Assembly (NCBI GenBank): GCA_001931875.2
Contig: MSJH02000219.1
Coordinates: 1 to 30,711, forward strand
Length of the DNA stretch: 30,711 nt
Origin: Byssochlamys sp. IMV 00236
Taxonomy: Eukaryota; Ascomycota; Eurotiomycetes; Eurotiales; Thermoascaceae
Direction of reading: 5' to 3'
This document shows, piece after piece, positions 20,554 through 30,711 of this stretch. The notes below the pieces were generated by a model. The model saw only the letters and a list, made by a program, of their open reading frames with translations. It was not told where the DNA came from and ran no database searches. The position numbers were made by a program, and so were the translations under genes. How positions within the stretch are numbered: position 1 is the stretch's first letter; each line of letters begins with the position of its first letter.

Positions 20554-21219
20554 TTAACCCGAAAAGCAATTATTAGATGAATGTTTCTCATGTTTGCATT
20601 CATATCGACCGGACCAAGTGATAGTTACATCAAAATTGCGTGTTCCAAATGAGGGGTAGCCCATACAGGTTCTACCCCATTCATACTTTCCTGTGACTCT
20701 TTCTCTCAGCATATTATAGTAAAGCTCGGTCCATGTTTGTTTGCCATCTTCGCTACAGCTATGTTCATATCCAGAGCAGACCTCAGAACTAACACCTAAC
20801 GAAGCTTCAAGACTAAAAACACCACCGCCAAGAGACCATTCAGTTCCTTGACAAAACTGCTTGGTATAAGCGCAGCCGCCTTTCTAAGTCTGGCACAAGC
20901 ACTGATATTGGTTGTAACCGCCAAATCACTTTATATCATAGGTTCTGGTCACCTTGACTTCACAGTTTTGGGCACCAAACATTGTAATTTTGTCTTCTTC
21001 AACTAATCTCTCCAAAGCTTGTGTCTTGTTTAACTTTGGGGAGAAGTAAAAGGCCCTTTCGTCTTTATCAAACAAGTATTGAGAAGTTGTTAAGTTTCCA
21101 TCCCACTTAATAATAATTTCATCAGCATCAAGCCTAGATGCCCAAGTTGATTGGAACAACATACAGCTGACCAAGAATAAAGTTAGGACTATTAAAGTAT
21201 TATGCAGGATCACCGACAT
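20554..21219 (-). pseudogene. Secreted cysteine-rich protein gene with two in-frame stops
   Basis: The frame opens at 21219 with a strong signal peptide (MSVILHNTLIVLTLFLVSCM, cleavage likely near ASR). The mature part has N-glycosylation sites NLT and NKT. TGA (20926-20928) and TAG (20884-20886) interrupt the same frame, which then continues without a frameshift for 109 codons to TAA at 20554. The later part is clearly protein-like and Cys-rich (GGCAYTKQFC, CSGYEHSC, WGRTCMGYPSFG, WSGRYEC). Total 222 codons. Three readings are possible: a recent pseudogene by nonsense mutation; a 69-nt phase-0 intron 20884-20952 (donor GTGACC, acceptor CTTAG) that removes both stops and gives 198 residues; or stop readthrough. 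The donor is weaker than others in this window and no clear branch point is visible. No known family recognised. Confidence 0.55.
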
Positions 21220-21437
21220 TACAAAGTATCCTTTAAGAAATACAATCTTCTATTGTGGACTTCAGGAAGAGAGGACTACCATTGAGAAAATTTATAAATA
21301 CAAAGATGACATAAATTTCACCAGTGGTTACACTTTGTTCTTATTGCAAATGTATATATTCAGAACAAGAATAAACGAGCCGGATAGGAAGTACCGTTTA
21401 CTTACTGCTATACGAATTTAAACGAACACTAGCTCAG

Positions 21438-22080
21438 GTACTCAGAAGGGGAGGAGGGACAGTAGATGGTAACAAGGAAAAACAAAATAGCACTGCTATG
21501 CAGCAACAAATCGAATACCTTAAGCTCCTATCCCTTTTAATACAGAACTGCATCACTATCGAATTAACTCCTCAATCATGATACCCCAAAGAAAGAGCAC
21601 GCTACAATTGCTAAGAGATAGAATATGGTTTCAATAGTTGTACGAAAGCTTGCAAACTGTGTCAGGGAAAGCTCATTTGTATTTTTCTATTAGAGCTCTT
21701 TTTGAACATTATTTGGATAAAGATAATTCTCAAATAGTACACTCCTTGATACTTTATTCAGTTCATCTCTATCATATTACATTCTTCAGCCAAATTCTTC
21801 AGCGATGACACTGAATATAATACCTTAGTATAAGCAGCTACATGTACCGAATTTTCCCTGACACAGTTTGCAAGCTTTCGTACAACTATTGAAACCATAT
21901 TCTATCTCTTAGCAATTGTAGCGTGCTCTTTCTTTGGGGTATCATGATTGAGGAGTTAATTCGATAGTGATGCAGTTCTGTATTAAAAGGGATAGGAGCT
22001 TAAGGTATTCGATTTGTTGCTGCATAGCAGTGCTATTTTGTTTTTCCTTGTTGCCGTCTGCTGTCCTCCCTTCTGACTAC
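21438..22080. repeat. Foldback element: 200-bp perfect inverted repeat
   Basis: Positions 21471-21670 are the exact reverse complement of 21853-22052, 200 of 200 bases by direct comparison. The arms flank a 182-bp spacer (21671-21852). Similarity continues outward with mismatches and a small indel to about 21438 and 22080, where GTACTCAGAAGGG faces the reverse complement of GTAGTCAGAAGGG. Inner ends are GTGTCAGGGAAA and TTTCCCTGACAC. No transposase is encoded, so this resembles a non-autonomous foldback element or MITE. I did not find a clear target-site duplication at the outer ends. A transcript would form a long hairpin. Confidence 0.9.
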
Positions 22081-22916
22081 TTGTTCAATCTTGTGATTCT
22101 TTGAGATTTTACAATATTCCTTGGTTTCTGTTGTATAAACATATGATATGTCAATATTCACGTCTAAAACTCCCATAATCAGATGCATTGTTGTCTTCTT
22201 TGGCTTTTCTAAATTATTCACGTCATGCAATTTGTAAATTTGCTTTTTCAGTGTATGGCCAAATCAAGCCCCCTGCGAACGTTTCAAATGAAGCAATACC
22301 TGATCATTTGTTTAGCTGATCTTTTCTGGCAATGAATGAATCTATAAATTCCTCGTAAAGCCCTCTCAATGGGCGAATTTAGGATCAAATAATCGTTTAA
22401 TAAAGCATGAGGACGTAAAATGATCTGAGATCATTAGGGGCAATTTACAGATAGCTTGCATATATACATATCTAGTTGTTTTAAATAAAGAAATATGGAA
22501 GCTACTTATTATGTTATTTATTATTAATCCGATAGTGACATATTTTTGAGAGTTATTCACTTACTCTATGCCGATTTAGTCAATCCTGACAGAAGGCACC
22601 ATAAGGAATCAGGGGATCTCAGGGTCTTCTCAGAAGCAGGTTCTCAAAGCTGAATTTGAATGCTTTCTGTATCTCAAAAAAAAAAGAGAAGCTCTGTATC
22701 TATTTTAACAAGCTTTATATGGAAACTAATGCTATTTTACTGTGTCTAGATTATATACACTCTTATGTAATCTACTCATAACGTACATCAACCATGTTCA
22801 TCTTGCTTTGCCTGTCCGACAGTTACACTGATCTTGGCGCTAAAACACTCTTGTACCTGACCTGGTGTTTATTTGTGTAGCAGCAAAACAAACTGTGCGC
22901 TCTATCTGTCTCGTTT
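22081..22916. other. Intergenic, no gene recognised
   Basis: AT-rich DNA to the right of the foldback element. A minus-strand frame beginning at 22230 (MHDVNNLEKPKKTTMH) runs into the repeat arm and might be a remnant, but nothing supports it. No other feature seen. Confidence 0.4.
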
Positions 22917-23570
22917 TTACTTATTCTGCATAACTAGGTCCCTCTGTAGAAATATCACATGGAGTAGTATTCTCCAATCACTAGTAGCATGGTAGTAAAC
23001 TTCCTTATAAAGATCGCTATTCATCATTATAATTTCTGTTTCTTGCTGTTCAGCAGTTGTCGAATTCTTATATTTAGTTTCTGAATCTTTATCTGTAGAC
23101 AACTTTTATTTTTAAGCTCTCTGTGGAACTTTTCGTTGAAGATCTCACTGTTGACCCATTCATTACCTTTGTACTTTGGAAGATTCTTTACAAATTCTTT
23201 CATGTGCTTCTGTAAATTGATGGTCGTGCTGTTTTCCAGCTTTTTTAAGGTTTCGTTTGGAAGCTTTGTGGGCTCTTCATTTGATCTGTCAAAGATTGAA
23301 TTTTTTTTGACATTTACTCAGTAATTTACTCGACTTGTTCTCTTGTAAACAATTGTTCAGATCGGTCATTGGACATATCACTACCACGGTGCGCGGCGTG
23401 AAAAAGATCTGAAAAAATAGTATCAAGGCAACATCTTTTATTATATATATTATCTGAAATAAAGCGGTGCATGCAAGAGCCTTTTATCACTTCATCTTCT
23501 CCTTCAACTTTGACAATTGTTTGATTCTCGAATACGCAAAAATGCTCAAAGTGCGCAAAATTCAAACTTC
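22917..23570 (-). pseudogene. Possible decayed gene of unknown family
   Basis: Several minus-strand pieces look protein-like but cannot be joined in one frame. 23326-23565 reads HFEHFCVFENQTIVKVEGED and on to HAAHRGSDMSNDRSEQLF, then stop. A second frame from about 23285 to 23025 reads NEEPTKLPNETLKKLENST, KHMKEFVKNLPKYKGNEWV and EIFNEKFHREL, ending in a stop after NSKKQKL. A third overlapping frame ends at 22917. I could not find splice sites that reconcile them. It may be a degraded repeat-family gene, or partly chance open frames. Confidence 0.28.
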
Positions 23571-25961
23571 ACATGCGCAAAGTGTAAGTTAAAATCCAAT
23601 GCTGATCGACGAAAGCACTTTTCTTCCGTATAAAACCACTTTGTTAAAAGTAAACGTACATAATAAAAGGTATCTATTAAGCAAAGTAACTGCATTTCAG
23701 GTATCTACAGACTTTTATGAGCTTACATTTTATCCGTTATTAACATGAAGTAATACTAAAAATAGCTGCAAGCTCCTGTTTTCTAAAGTAATAAATCACT
23801 TCAATCCTCGGCTCATCGGTTGCCTTTAAAAATATTAATAATAATAAATGTTTCAATTCCGAGGATTAAAGCGAATAATAGTATCAAATGGAATTGTTGT
23901 AAGCAGCAAAGAGTATGTTTTTGTCAATGTGATTAGTAGCTGATGTTTATTAATTTAAAGGAGCATGTCATAAAGCCGAATAATCAAATATTTCAAATAG
24001 AGCATCCGAGATCAAGGATTATATCAAGATAGGCTTATGAATCTAGCTTACTTCGGCGTATAGTGACGCTAGCGACCTATCAGGCTACTGCGGGCTTAAG
24101 AAAGAAGAAGAAGACCATATTATGATTATCAATCTACTCTGACATGACAAGAGGCCAACAATTACCACTTATTACAATGTGCAAAGAAGAGAAGTCAACT
24201 AAAAGGGGAAAAATATATTTGAAGTATAAAGGATATATGTGTCAGAATAAATAAAGGTGTTGATGTAGTATTCAGCTCACAAGCGTTTACCATTGTTATT
24301 TTTTGACAGCAATAAGCTATCGATGAGTTTAATGTAAAAGTATTGGTAAGTTGCAAAATTAAACGTTTGTAAACCAAATTACAGTATATGATTTTCAATT
24401 GTAATAAAATGCTGTCAAGTTCATTATGTGCAAAACTATCTGTAAACTTATTTGGTTGCATCTCAAATCAACTTGCTTAGCTTATTTTAGTTTAAATCCT
24501 TTACATTGGGATTATATATTGTACAGTCCGATGTGCTTAATCGCCAAATATTCTGACTTTACAAATAGAGGCTCCTCCAAAATAGCTCAAGAAAATTTAG
24601 TGGATTTTGGGGAAAGAAAGCTAAAAAGACAAGACTTGCTGCTAATCACAACCGACGACCACTAACATTTTGAAGTCTTCATACAGATCTAGAAACAGCA
24701 ATTATTCCGCTTCCATCCACTGTGTAGACTAATTCCCGAGGTTCTCTAAATAACCAACAAGTGATTAGAAACCGAGTCAATTTTGGTAATTTCCTTTTGT
24801 AAAACGCAACATTGGCTTCTCATAGCCTTGACAGTGACCAAAGGATCGCCTCCAACCATGAAGCCCAACAAAAAGTGGGATTTAACCGCTTGGAAACTAT
24901 AAATGCACGGCCAACAAGAAATGTAGCTCTGACAACTTTATGACATCATGTATGCGCAACAAATAATGGAAAAGTATATGAAGTTCGCGTCAAAAATCAC
25001 ATCAAGAGCCATAGTATCCAAGAAAAACTTTCACTTCCTATATAAGGTATCCCGTACGTCAGTTCCGTAATAGATAATACAAGAAAGCTTTATACAATCA
25101 ATATTGATTATTTAGACGGATGTTCTCAAATATAAGGCTGTAATAAGACGCATCCTTACTGCTTTAGAAATGATCATGTGCTTTCGTTTGGCTTCTTGGA
25201 AAGTTTATTTAGAGCAGCTCAAAGTTTACATTCTATGTGTGTATTTGTTTTAACAGAATAATTGATTTCAATTTTTTAATAGACATTGTTTTCATACAAC
25301 TCATGTGGATATCGATGGTGGCGAGTCTACTTTCAGCAGTCTCTTTTTGTATCCGTTTTTGAAGATTGTGTGTAGCTGTTACAGTCAAGTTTGATAACTA
25401 TAAGATCGATTTTAAGCCAAAGTAGAGTTAATAAAAATGAAGCTGCAACTAAAGAGAGTAGAGAAATATGAAGATGAGACATATCAGTATAAGGTCACAT
25501 TAAGTTGTGTGGGATCAAAAAACATGAGATCTTTATTTAAGCATATACTCTTGTCTAAAATGCCCATAACTCTAACATCACCTGAGTCTTTTTCTTTCTC
25601 TTTTTTCCCCCTTTAACCAACATTTTGGAGTCTCGGAACGATCTTTGAAAGGATTGCATAAAAATCATATGCCATTAAGAAAAGGTCGGCAGCTTAAAAA
25701 CAAAGGAAGAGAAAGAAATATCTGATCCATCCAATGCGCTTAAATCGCTTATGGCGTGAGTTACTCAAGGAGAGATCGAAAGACGGATATTGCGTAAGCG
25801 CTAAAACAAATTAGCCGAATAATGGTATTGACCAACTTATCCGGTAATAGAAAACCAATCCCCTTTTAATGCACAACGGCATTTATTTGATCCCGACAAT
25901 ACGCATATATACACGGACTATTCCTACCTTTCTTTCATTTTTTTTTTTCTTGTAATCATTT
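23571..25961. other. Gene-poor region upstream of the cyclin gene
   Basis: About 2.4 kb, AT-rich. It contains a 13-base inverted pair (23799-23811 and 23859-23871, one mismatch, 47-nt loop) but no credible gene. Short frames, such as one at 24426-24665 (+), have no family character. The last 400 bases, with pyrimidine-rich tracts at 25590-25615 and 25929-25950, are probably promoter and 5' UTR of the cyclin gene. Confidence 0.4.
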
Positions 25962-27037
25962 ATGAAAGTCAAATCTAATATACACAAAACTACTACTACT
26001 ACTACTACTACTACTGATCAACAGCGACATACATTTATACCTTATTCTGTACATCAAAGACAGAATAGTCAACGAGAAGAAAATAAAATAAATTCAGCTT
26101 ACAGCGCAAGCTACAATCAAGCATGTCTAATACTTCAAGCTATCCAAATGAATGGAAGGCGTAGGCTTAGTCCACAATGCGTTTGTAAGTTAAACATTTA
26201 GCCGATATCTCGATCACTCCACTCTAACCTAAAACTAGTGCAACTTGCCATTTTTGTAACAAGAGCTTGGGAAGCAGATACTGAACAGGACACTATTGAA
26301 GGGATTTGCAAATTAATGAATAATTTACTCGATATGACACTACTTTGTCCTGAAATGAATCTTAATGAAGCACTGATACAGTTTTGCAAAAATACGACGT
26401 CTACTCAGTCTGTATCTCCTAGCATTACTTTACTACTAGCTGTCGATTACATAAGTAGACTTAAACAGGTGCTTTTTATTATAGTAAAAGAAAAATGTAA
26501 AACTAATTCTTTCCTTAGAAATATGGCAATATCAAAGGAACTAAAGGTTGCGGACAGCGACTTATTCTAGTAGCATATATGATGGCATCGAAATACATGC
26601 ACGTCAACCTGAAATCTATCATTAATATATCCCACTCAACCACAGCAAAGACAACTACTAGTAATGACAATAGTAGTAATAGTTGTAGTGATGGCGAATC
26701 ACCTTCACTTACACTTCCGTTCTTAAATACAGTAAAAGATACCCTCACTTTCCCACATTTAAAAGAACAGATATTACCATCACCTCCCACATCACCAAAA
26801 GCCCACTCAGACAGCGATCCAATGAATTATCATTATTTTTCACCCAAAAAGGTGCCAACAACTACACCATCTAATCAATCGGCCTCCATACTAAGAATGG
26901 AACTGGAATTCCTTCATTTCCTAAATTATGACCTTTCTTTGAATGAAACAATGAAGTTGATCTACTGGGCACAAACATTTGACGATGAGCTTGACAGACG
27001 AGGCTATAGTTCTGGATATGAAGGTGATACTGATTGA
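25962..27037 (+). CDS. PHO80-like cyclin (Pcl family)
   Basis: Cyclins of this family partner a Pho85/Cdk5-type kinase and control phosphate response, glycogen and cell-cycle events. Three exons (25962-26184, 26239-26468, 26519-27037) give 323 residues. The cyclin box begins near residue 74 (QLAIFVTRAWEADT) and includes SPSITLLLAVDYISRLKQ, joined by the second intron to KYGNIKGTKGCGQRLILVA, then YMMASKYMHVNLKSIIN. After that come about 83 polar residues (191-273) with a TP/SP-rich part (PSPPTSPK), then the final cyclin helices ILRMELEFLHFLNYDLSLN. The N-terminus has nine Thr codons from an ACT repeat. SP/TP sites could be targets of the partner kinase. Intron 1 has branch CTAACC; intron 2 (GTGCTT...TTAG) is required by the family alignment. 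The ATG at 25962 is 11 nt after a T-rich tract. Confidence 0.85.
25989..26015 (+). repeat. (ACT)9 trinucleotide repeat in coding sequence
   Basis: Nine perfect ACT units encode nine threonines near the N-terminus of the PHO80-like cyclin. The repeat is in frame, so length changes would alter the Thr run without breaking the gene. Confidence 0.95.
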
Positions 27038-27960
27038 TTCTGCTTATATATACATATCTTTATATAAATACTAATTAAATATCTAAATCCTCCCGAGAGA
27101 GAGGAAACTGTATTTGATACCATGTTTTAAAATAATAAAGTCTCTCTACAAAAGAGTGCTGCTTGTCATGCTGTAAATATTCTTTGACTCATGCATACAT
27201 TTTGCAAATGAAGCCTGTAAAAATAAAAGATCTCTAGTCATATCGCTTTTATTTAGGATGTTAAATACTCATCCAGATATATATATATGTATAACGACAC
27301 ATTCTCTTTTGATCTTTCTTTGAGCATCAACATTTCATATAGGATCCATGGTTCCTATTGCCATATTTTCCCATCATTCCTGATCCTGGGATTTTCTTTT
27401 TATCATAATAGAACGTGGGTAAAAAACAAGTCTTGTATTTCATATCATTATTTATCTGTTTTTTGATTGACTTGATCCATGTTTGTCTTTTTTCGTATTT
27501 TTTCTTTTGACCTATTGTATTCTTTTTTTTCCAACATTGATCAGTACTTTTTGTTTTGCACTTTGGGCCCTTTCATAGCAAAAAAAAAATGTTTTTAAGG
27601 AGTTATTGAAAGACATAACTTTGTTGTGTAAAAATATGTTAGCCATTTAACGTAAAAGCCTGTTAATTATTCTTTTGTTACTGTGTTCAATTTTATACTT
27701 GTTAAAAATCAAATAGGTTATCGGCTAACAAAGTAGATTCTTTATTGAATATTCTTAAAGTAAGGTTAGAACGGGATAGAGGATAGGATGTGTATGCTCT
27801 AGAATAGGATGAACTTGCGCTTTCGAACATCCTAAATGACGCTTTTTTCAGAAGTCAACAACATTTCTTGGTAATGCTGCTTTTTTTATGAGAAGGAGAA
27901 CACGACCTAAGGCTTTAAAAATTGTGTTTTAATAAGCTTAAAAGAAGATGAATCTCAAAT
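27038..27960. other. Intergenic, no gene recognised
   Basis: T-rich sequence downstream of the cyclin gene, presumably including its 3' UTR. No protein-like frame, RNA gene or repeat was found. Confidence 0.45.
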
Positions 27961-27974
27961 GCATATACTTACAG

Positions 27975-28130
27975 TAGCTGTCGCAGGTTCCCATTGATAA
28001 ATAGTCCTTGTGGCTCTGCCAGGTTGCGAGCTCCATTTCTAAATTTTCTGAATTCTTGCTTTGAATGCCTAATCAATTATTATCCAGACCCTTTGTAGAA
28101 TATCTCGTTCATCTTGATCAGTTAACGGTA
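27975..28130 (-). pseudogene. Short decayed coding fragment
   Basis: On the minus strand the sequence reads LTDQDERDILQRVWIIID, then a stop, AFKARIQ, and after a frame change RNGARNLAEPQGLFINGNL, followed by a GTAAGT donor-like site at about 27967-27972. It looks like one exon of a decayed gene, just downstream of the large pseudogene on the same strand. The family is not recognised. Confidence 0.3.
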
Positions 28131-28134
28131 AATA

Positions 28135-30711
28135 TTATGCTCTAAAGAGATCGAGGCTGTACAGTAATGCAGTTTTTAAAAAATACAGCCCATGTCGTGT
28201 GTCTGGATCAGTTCTTCGATTGTTAATATAATTGAATAGTATTTCAATATTATCAGACACTGGAATAACATCTAAAAATAATCTCATATCATCAGGTAAT
28301 TGTGTACGTTGGCGCTTAAAAACTTTGTAAATGTCTTTGGATTCTTTGTCTATTAGACAGTCTTTCCAATGCTCGTCTTCAATATTGATGATCATAGAAC
28401 AAGCATCGCTATTAATAATTTGCGTTGAATACCAAGATATAGTATTTTTTTTTTTGGATTATATACACTTACTGAAAGTAATTAGATTTTTCGCAAAATG
28501 TTTTCATTATATTTTCCAAATGTCTAATTGCTTGATTACATCTGACAAGGACTTTATTTCGGCGGAGAGGCTTTCCTTGGACTTTTGGCCTTCTAGGATG
28601 ATATTGGGATTCTTTAAAACTCTCTCTTCATAGGACGCTTTCTTCGGCTCGTTAAGAATATTGACCATCTTTTCTTGTGTACCCAAAATACGTACAATCT
28701 TCAAACCTGGGAGGCAGATTACTCTATGAGCAAAATCCAAGCCATATGATTTGCGGCTAGTCTGCAGGAGGTCCATATTAAAGATAGCATTAAAGACTGC
28801 ATCTTTGTTTTGCCGTGCAAATTCAAGTGATGTAATCGGTTGCTGGTCGTACCCATAGACTACTAATTTACTTGCTGGCTTTCCCTCTTGATCTGATGAT
28901 TGGTCTTGACCTACTTTGGTTAATTCCCGAGTCAGCAGCTGATACAGTGTAGGCGCATTCAGATGAAGTGCGTTTAGTGTGAAGAATGATGTGGAAGGGC
29001 GTAATTCCATAGTAAACTTTGAATACCCTGCATATTTTAAAACATCGTTTGCCCATATACAGAAGTACAGCTGATGAACTATGGTATTGTATTTCTCTTT
29101 AGAAGGTAGAAATAGTCTTACAGTGTTGGCAATTAAGGTGCATTCTGAGATTTCTTTGTCTGTTGTATCACAAGATTGCGTTTTAACATCGTTTTCTGAA
29201 ATGACTTTGGATTGTAAAAAAACTAAATGCTTCACTATTGGCTTTAATTGTCCTATTCGTCGGTTTGAAGCATCTTCACCTAAAGGCTGTTTTTCTTTGT
29301 GCGGCAACAATTCTGCTTCTCGTTCATGTTCTTCCTCATCCAGTATACCTTCAGCCTCTTCCCAACTGTCTTCACGCGACTTGGTTATTTTCTTTAAAAG
29401 TTATGGTTATTGAGTGGCTAATAAACGCATACAATATTTCAGTTTTACCTCTTTGAAAGTTCCTTTCAAATATTCCAGTCGTATCTCTGCTTTAACTATC
29501 TTTACGTTCCATTTTTCTTTATCGGATGTGTCGGCTGACTTTCTTCTGCAATATAGCTTCTTTATCTTTTTATTTTCAGTACGGCAAACCAAACGCGCAT
29601 GGGTTTTCAAGCTCTTTTTCCCATGTTGCTTTGTTTGAGACTTTTTCAATATATATAGCTTGCGTTGGGACTCCCTGGATTGTGCCGGATGCAGTCGAAG
29701 CAGTACCAGAATTACTTTGTCTAGTAGCTTGTTGATGATTTTCTTTTCTGTCCACATGTTCTTAAGATTGACCTTGAACGTTTCAAGAGCTACTTTCATT
29801 GCTTCGCTAGATGGCCATTTAAAATCGAAAGTCTATTTTGTGATGCCGTTCTGTTGAAGAGCGAGAATCAAAGCATGCTGTACTGGATGGGCTTCCAAAT
29901 TATTCTTCATTGGACCACGAACACCAAAAAATTGACTGAAAAGGATTTCAAAATGTTGATCAGTAAATAGTTTACTGAAGTTGGCATCGAAGAGATTAGA
30001 TTCAATCAAACACTCCTCTAACGGTGCAATAATATACGCAAGTTTAGTCTCTGTTGCTGATTGAGGAATGATGCTTGCCAGGCTGAACCCTGAAGCTTGA
30101 CAAAGAAGAATGTTGTCATTGTCCTCTAAAACAAAGCGGCTGTTCTTCAATTGTATTAAGAGCATTTGGATTAATGTAGAGAAGCAGACAATAAAATCAG
30201 CTGAGCCAGACATAGAAAAGCTAATTTTCTTCAGAATCACTTCTTTGATGTTTAAGGGTATATCCTTTCTAATAAGTTTATCAAACGGTGCTGTAAAAGT
30301 GCGGAGTTGCTTTTCTTCTACAGTATCTGTTGTTGTGTTGAAAGACGATAATACCATCATTGAATCAAGACGGCTCGTTAACGGTTCAAGCGTTTCATCA
30401 AAATGTTTATCGACAACAACTTTTCACTCCTCTACATTTGTCATACCGGGACGATTTTTAACAAAGGATCTCATTTGGCGCGTATCACAACCTGCAAGCT
30501 CGGTAGCAGATGTAATGATACCTAATTGTAAGCTTGTCAATATCAGAAAGTTTAGCAATAATTGAGATTATGCTTACCTGTTGGAAGTTTTTTGGCTTGC
30601 AGAAGACAGTTTTTCAACTCGTCAACAGTCTCATTTGCTTTTTTTTCTTCTTATTTAAAGATGCCTTCATAAGCTCCTTTAATCTGTTCTTCATAGACAA
30701 AAAAAAAAAAA
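28135..30711 (-). pseudogene. Large multi-exon pseudogene, partial at window edge
   Basis: Minus-strand coding sequence with five exons: 30578-30711 (runs off the window), 29449-30521, 28473-29391, 28135-28408, with good splice sites (GTAAGC...ATTAG, GTAAAA...AAAG, GTAAGT...AATAG), i.e. four exons seen plus any beyond the edge. The product is over 800 residues and includes CLLQAKKLPTG-IITSATELAGC, RSFVKNRPGM, FFGVRGPMKNNLEAHPVQHA, a Lys/Arg-rich block (29470-29700), YGLDFAHRVICLPGLKIVR and GKPLRRNKVLVRCNQAI. Breaks: TGA at 30424-30426 and TAG at 29833-29835 within an otherwise continuous frame, a frame change at the GA run near 28617-28632, and one at the 8-base T run (30639-30646). The N-terminal part recalls large uncharacterised protein families repeated in Mucorales genomes; this is from memory and of low certainty. 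No transposase motif is visible. Confidence 0.6.

Noticed and set aside
21438..22080. CRISPR-like or LTR interpretation of the repeat
   Set aside because: There are only two copies, inverted, with no direct repeats, primer-binding site or polyprotein; foldback structure fits better.
24000..25100. Short protein-like fragments
   Set aside because: Peptides such as DLSGYCGLKKEEEDH and GFNRLETINARPTRNVALTT look coding-like but are too short and broken to support a feature.
25740..25810. Possible small RNA or tRNA-like fold upstream of the cyclin gene
   Set aside because: No cloverleaf or box motif could be built; probably 5' UTR or promoter.

Overview
The window is AT-rich eukaryotic DNA, most likely from a Mucoromycota fungus (Mucorales-like). 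The signs are short introns of about 50-110 nt with CTNAC-type branch points, fungal gene families (PHO80-type cyclin, ERT1/AcuK-like zinc-cluster regulator, DHA1 drug-antiporter-type carrier), GDP-mannose 4,6-dehydratase, and long gene-poor stretches with decayed gene copies. I resolved exon structures by hand from splice motifs, reading-frame phase and recalled family sequences. No transcript or database evidence was available, so exact splice sites are inferences.

Layout. 1-1375: a tRNA-Thr(UGU) and otherwise empty sequence. 1376-7472: three genes on the minus strand, namely AAR2 (U5 snRNP assembly factor, 7 exons), a small intronless PH-domain protein, and a DHA1-family MFS transporter with a 15-nt microexon and a probable GC-AG intron. 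7732-9230: decayed gene fragments of an unrecognised family, two of them homologous and in opposite orientation. 9827-17498: the best gene block. It holds a PAS-domain regulator with two tandem Zn2Cys6 clusters (+), GDP-mannose 4,6-dehydratase (+), the UTP18 rRNA-processing WD40 protein (-), convergent with the dehydratase, and a SAM methyltransferase with an N-terminal myristoylation/palmitoylation signature (+). 19422: a second threonine tRNA (CGU). 20554-21219: a secreted cysteine-rich protein gene interrupted by two in-frame stops. 21438-22080: a foldback element with 200-bp perfectly identical inverted arms. 22917-23570: a possible decayed gene. 25962-27037: a PHO80-like cyclin with a long insertion inside its cyclin box. 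28135-30711: a large multi-exon pseudogene running off the right edge.

The genes do not form one pathway; they look like a normal eukaryotic mix of housekeeping genes (AAR2, UTP18, GMD, tRNAs) and regulatory or accessory genes among repeats. The most unusual items are the tandem double zinc-cluster regulator, whose two clusters share the same intron positions and phases, and the perfect long inverted repeat, which would fold into a dsRNA hairpin if transcribed.
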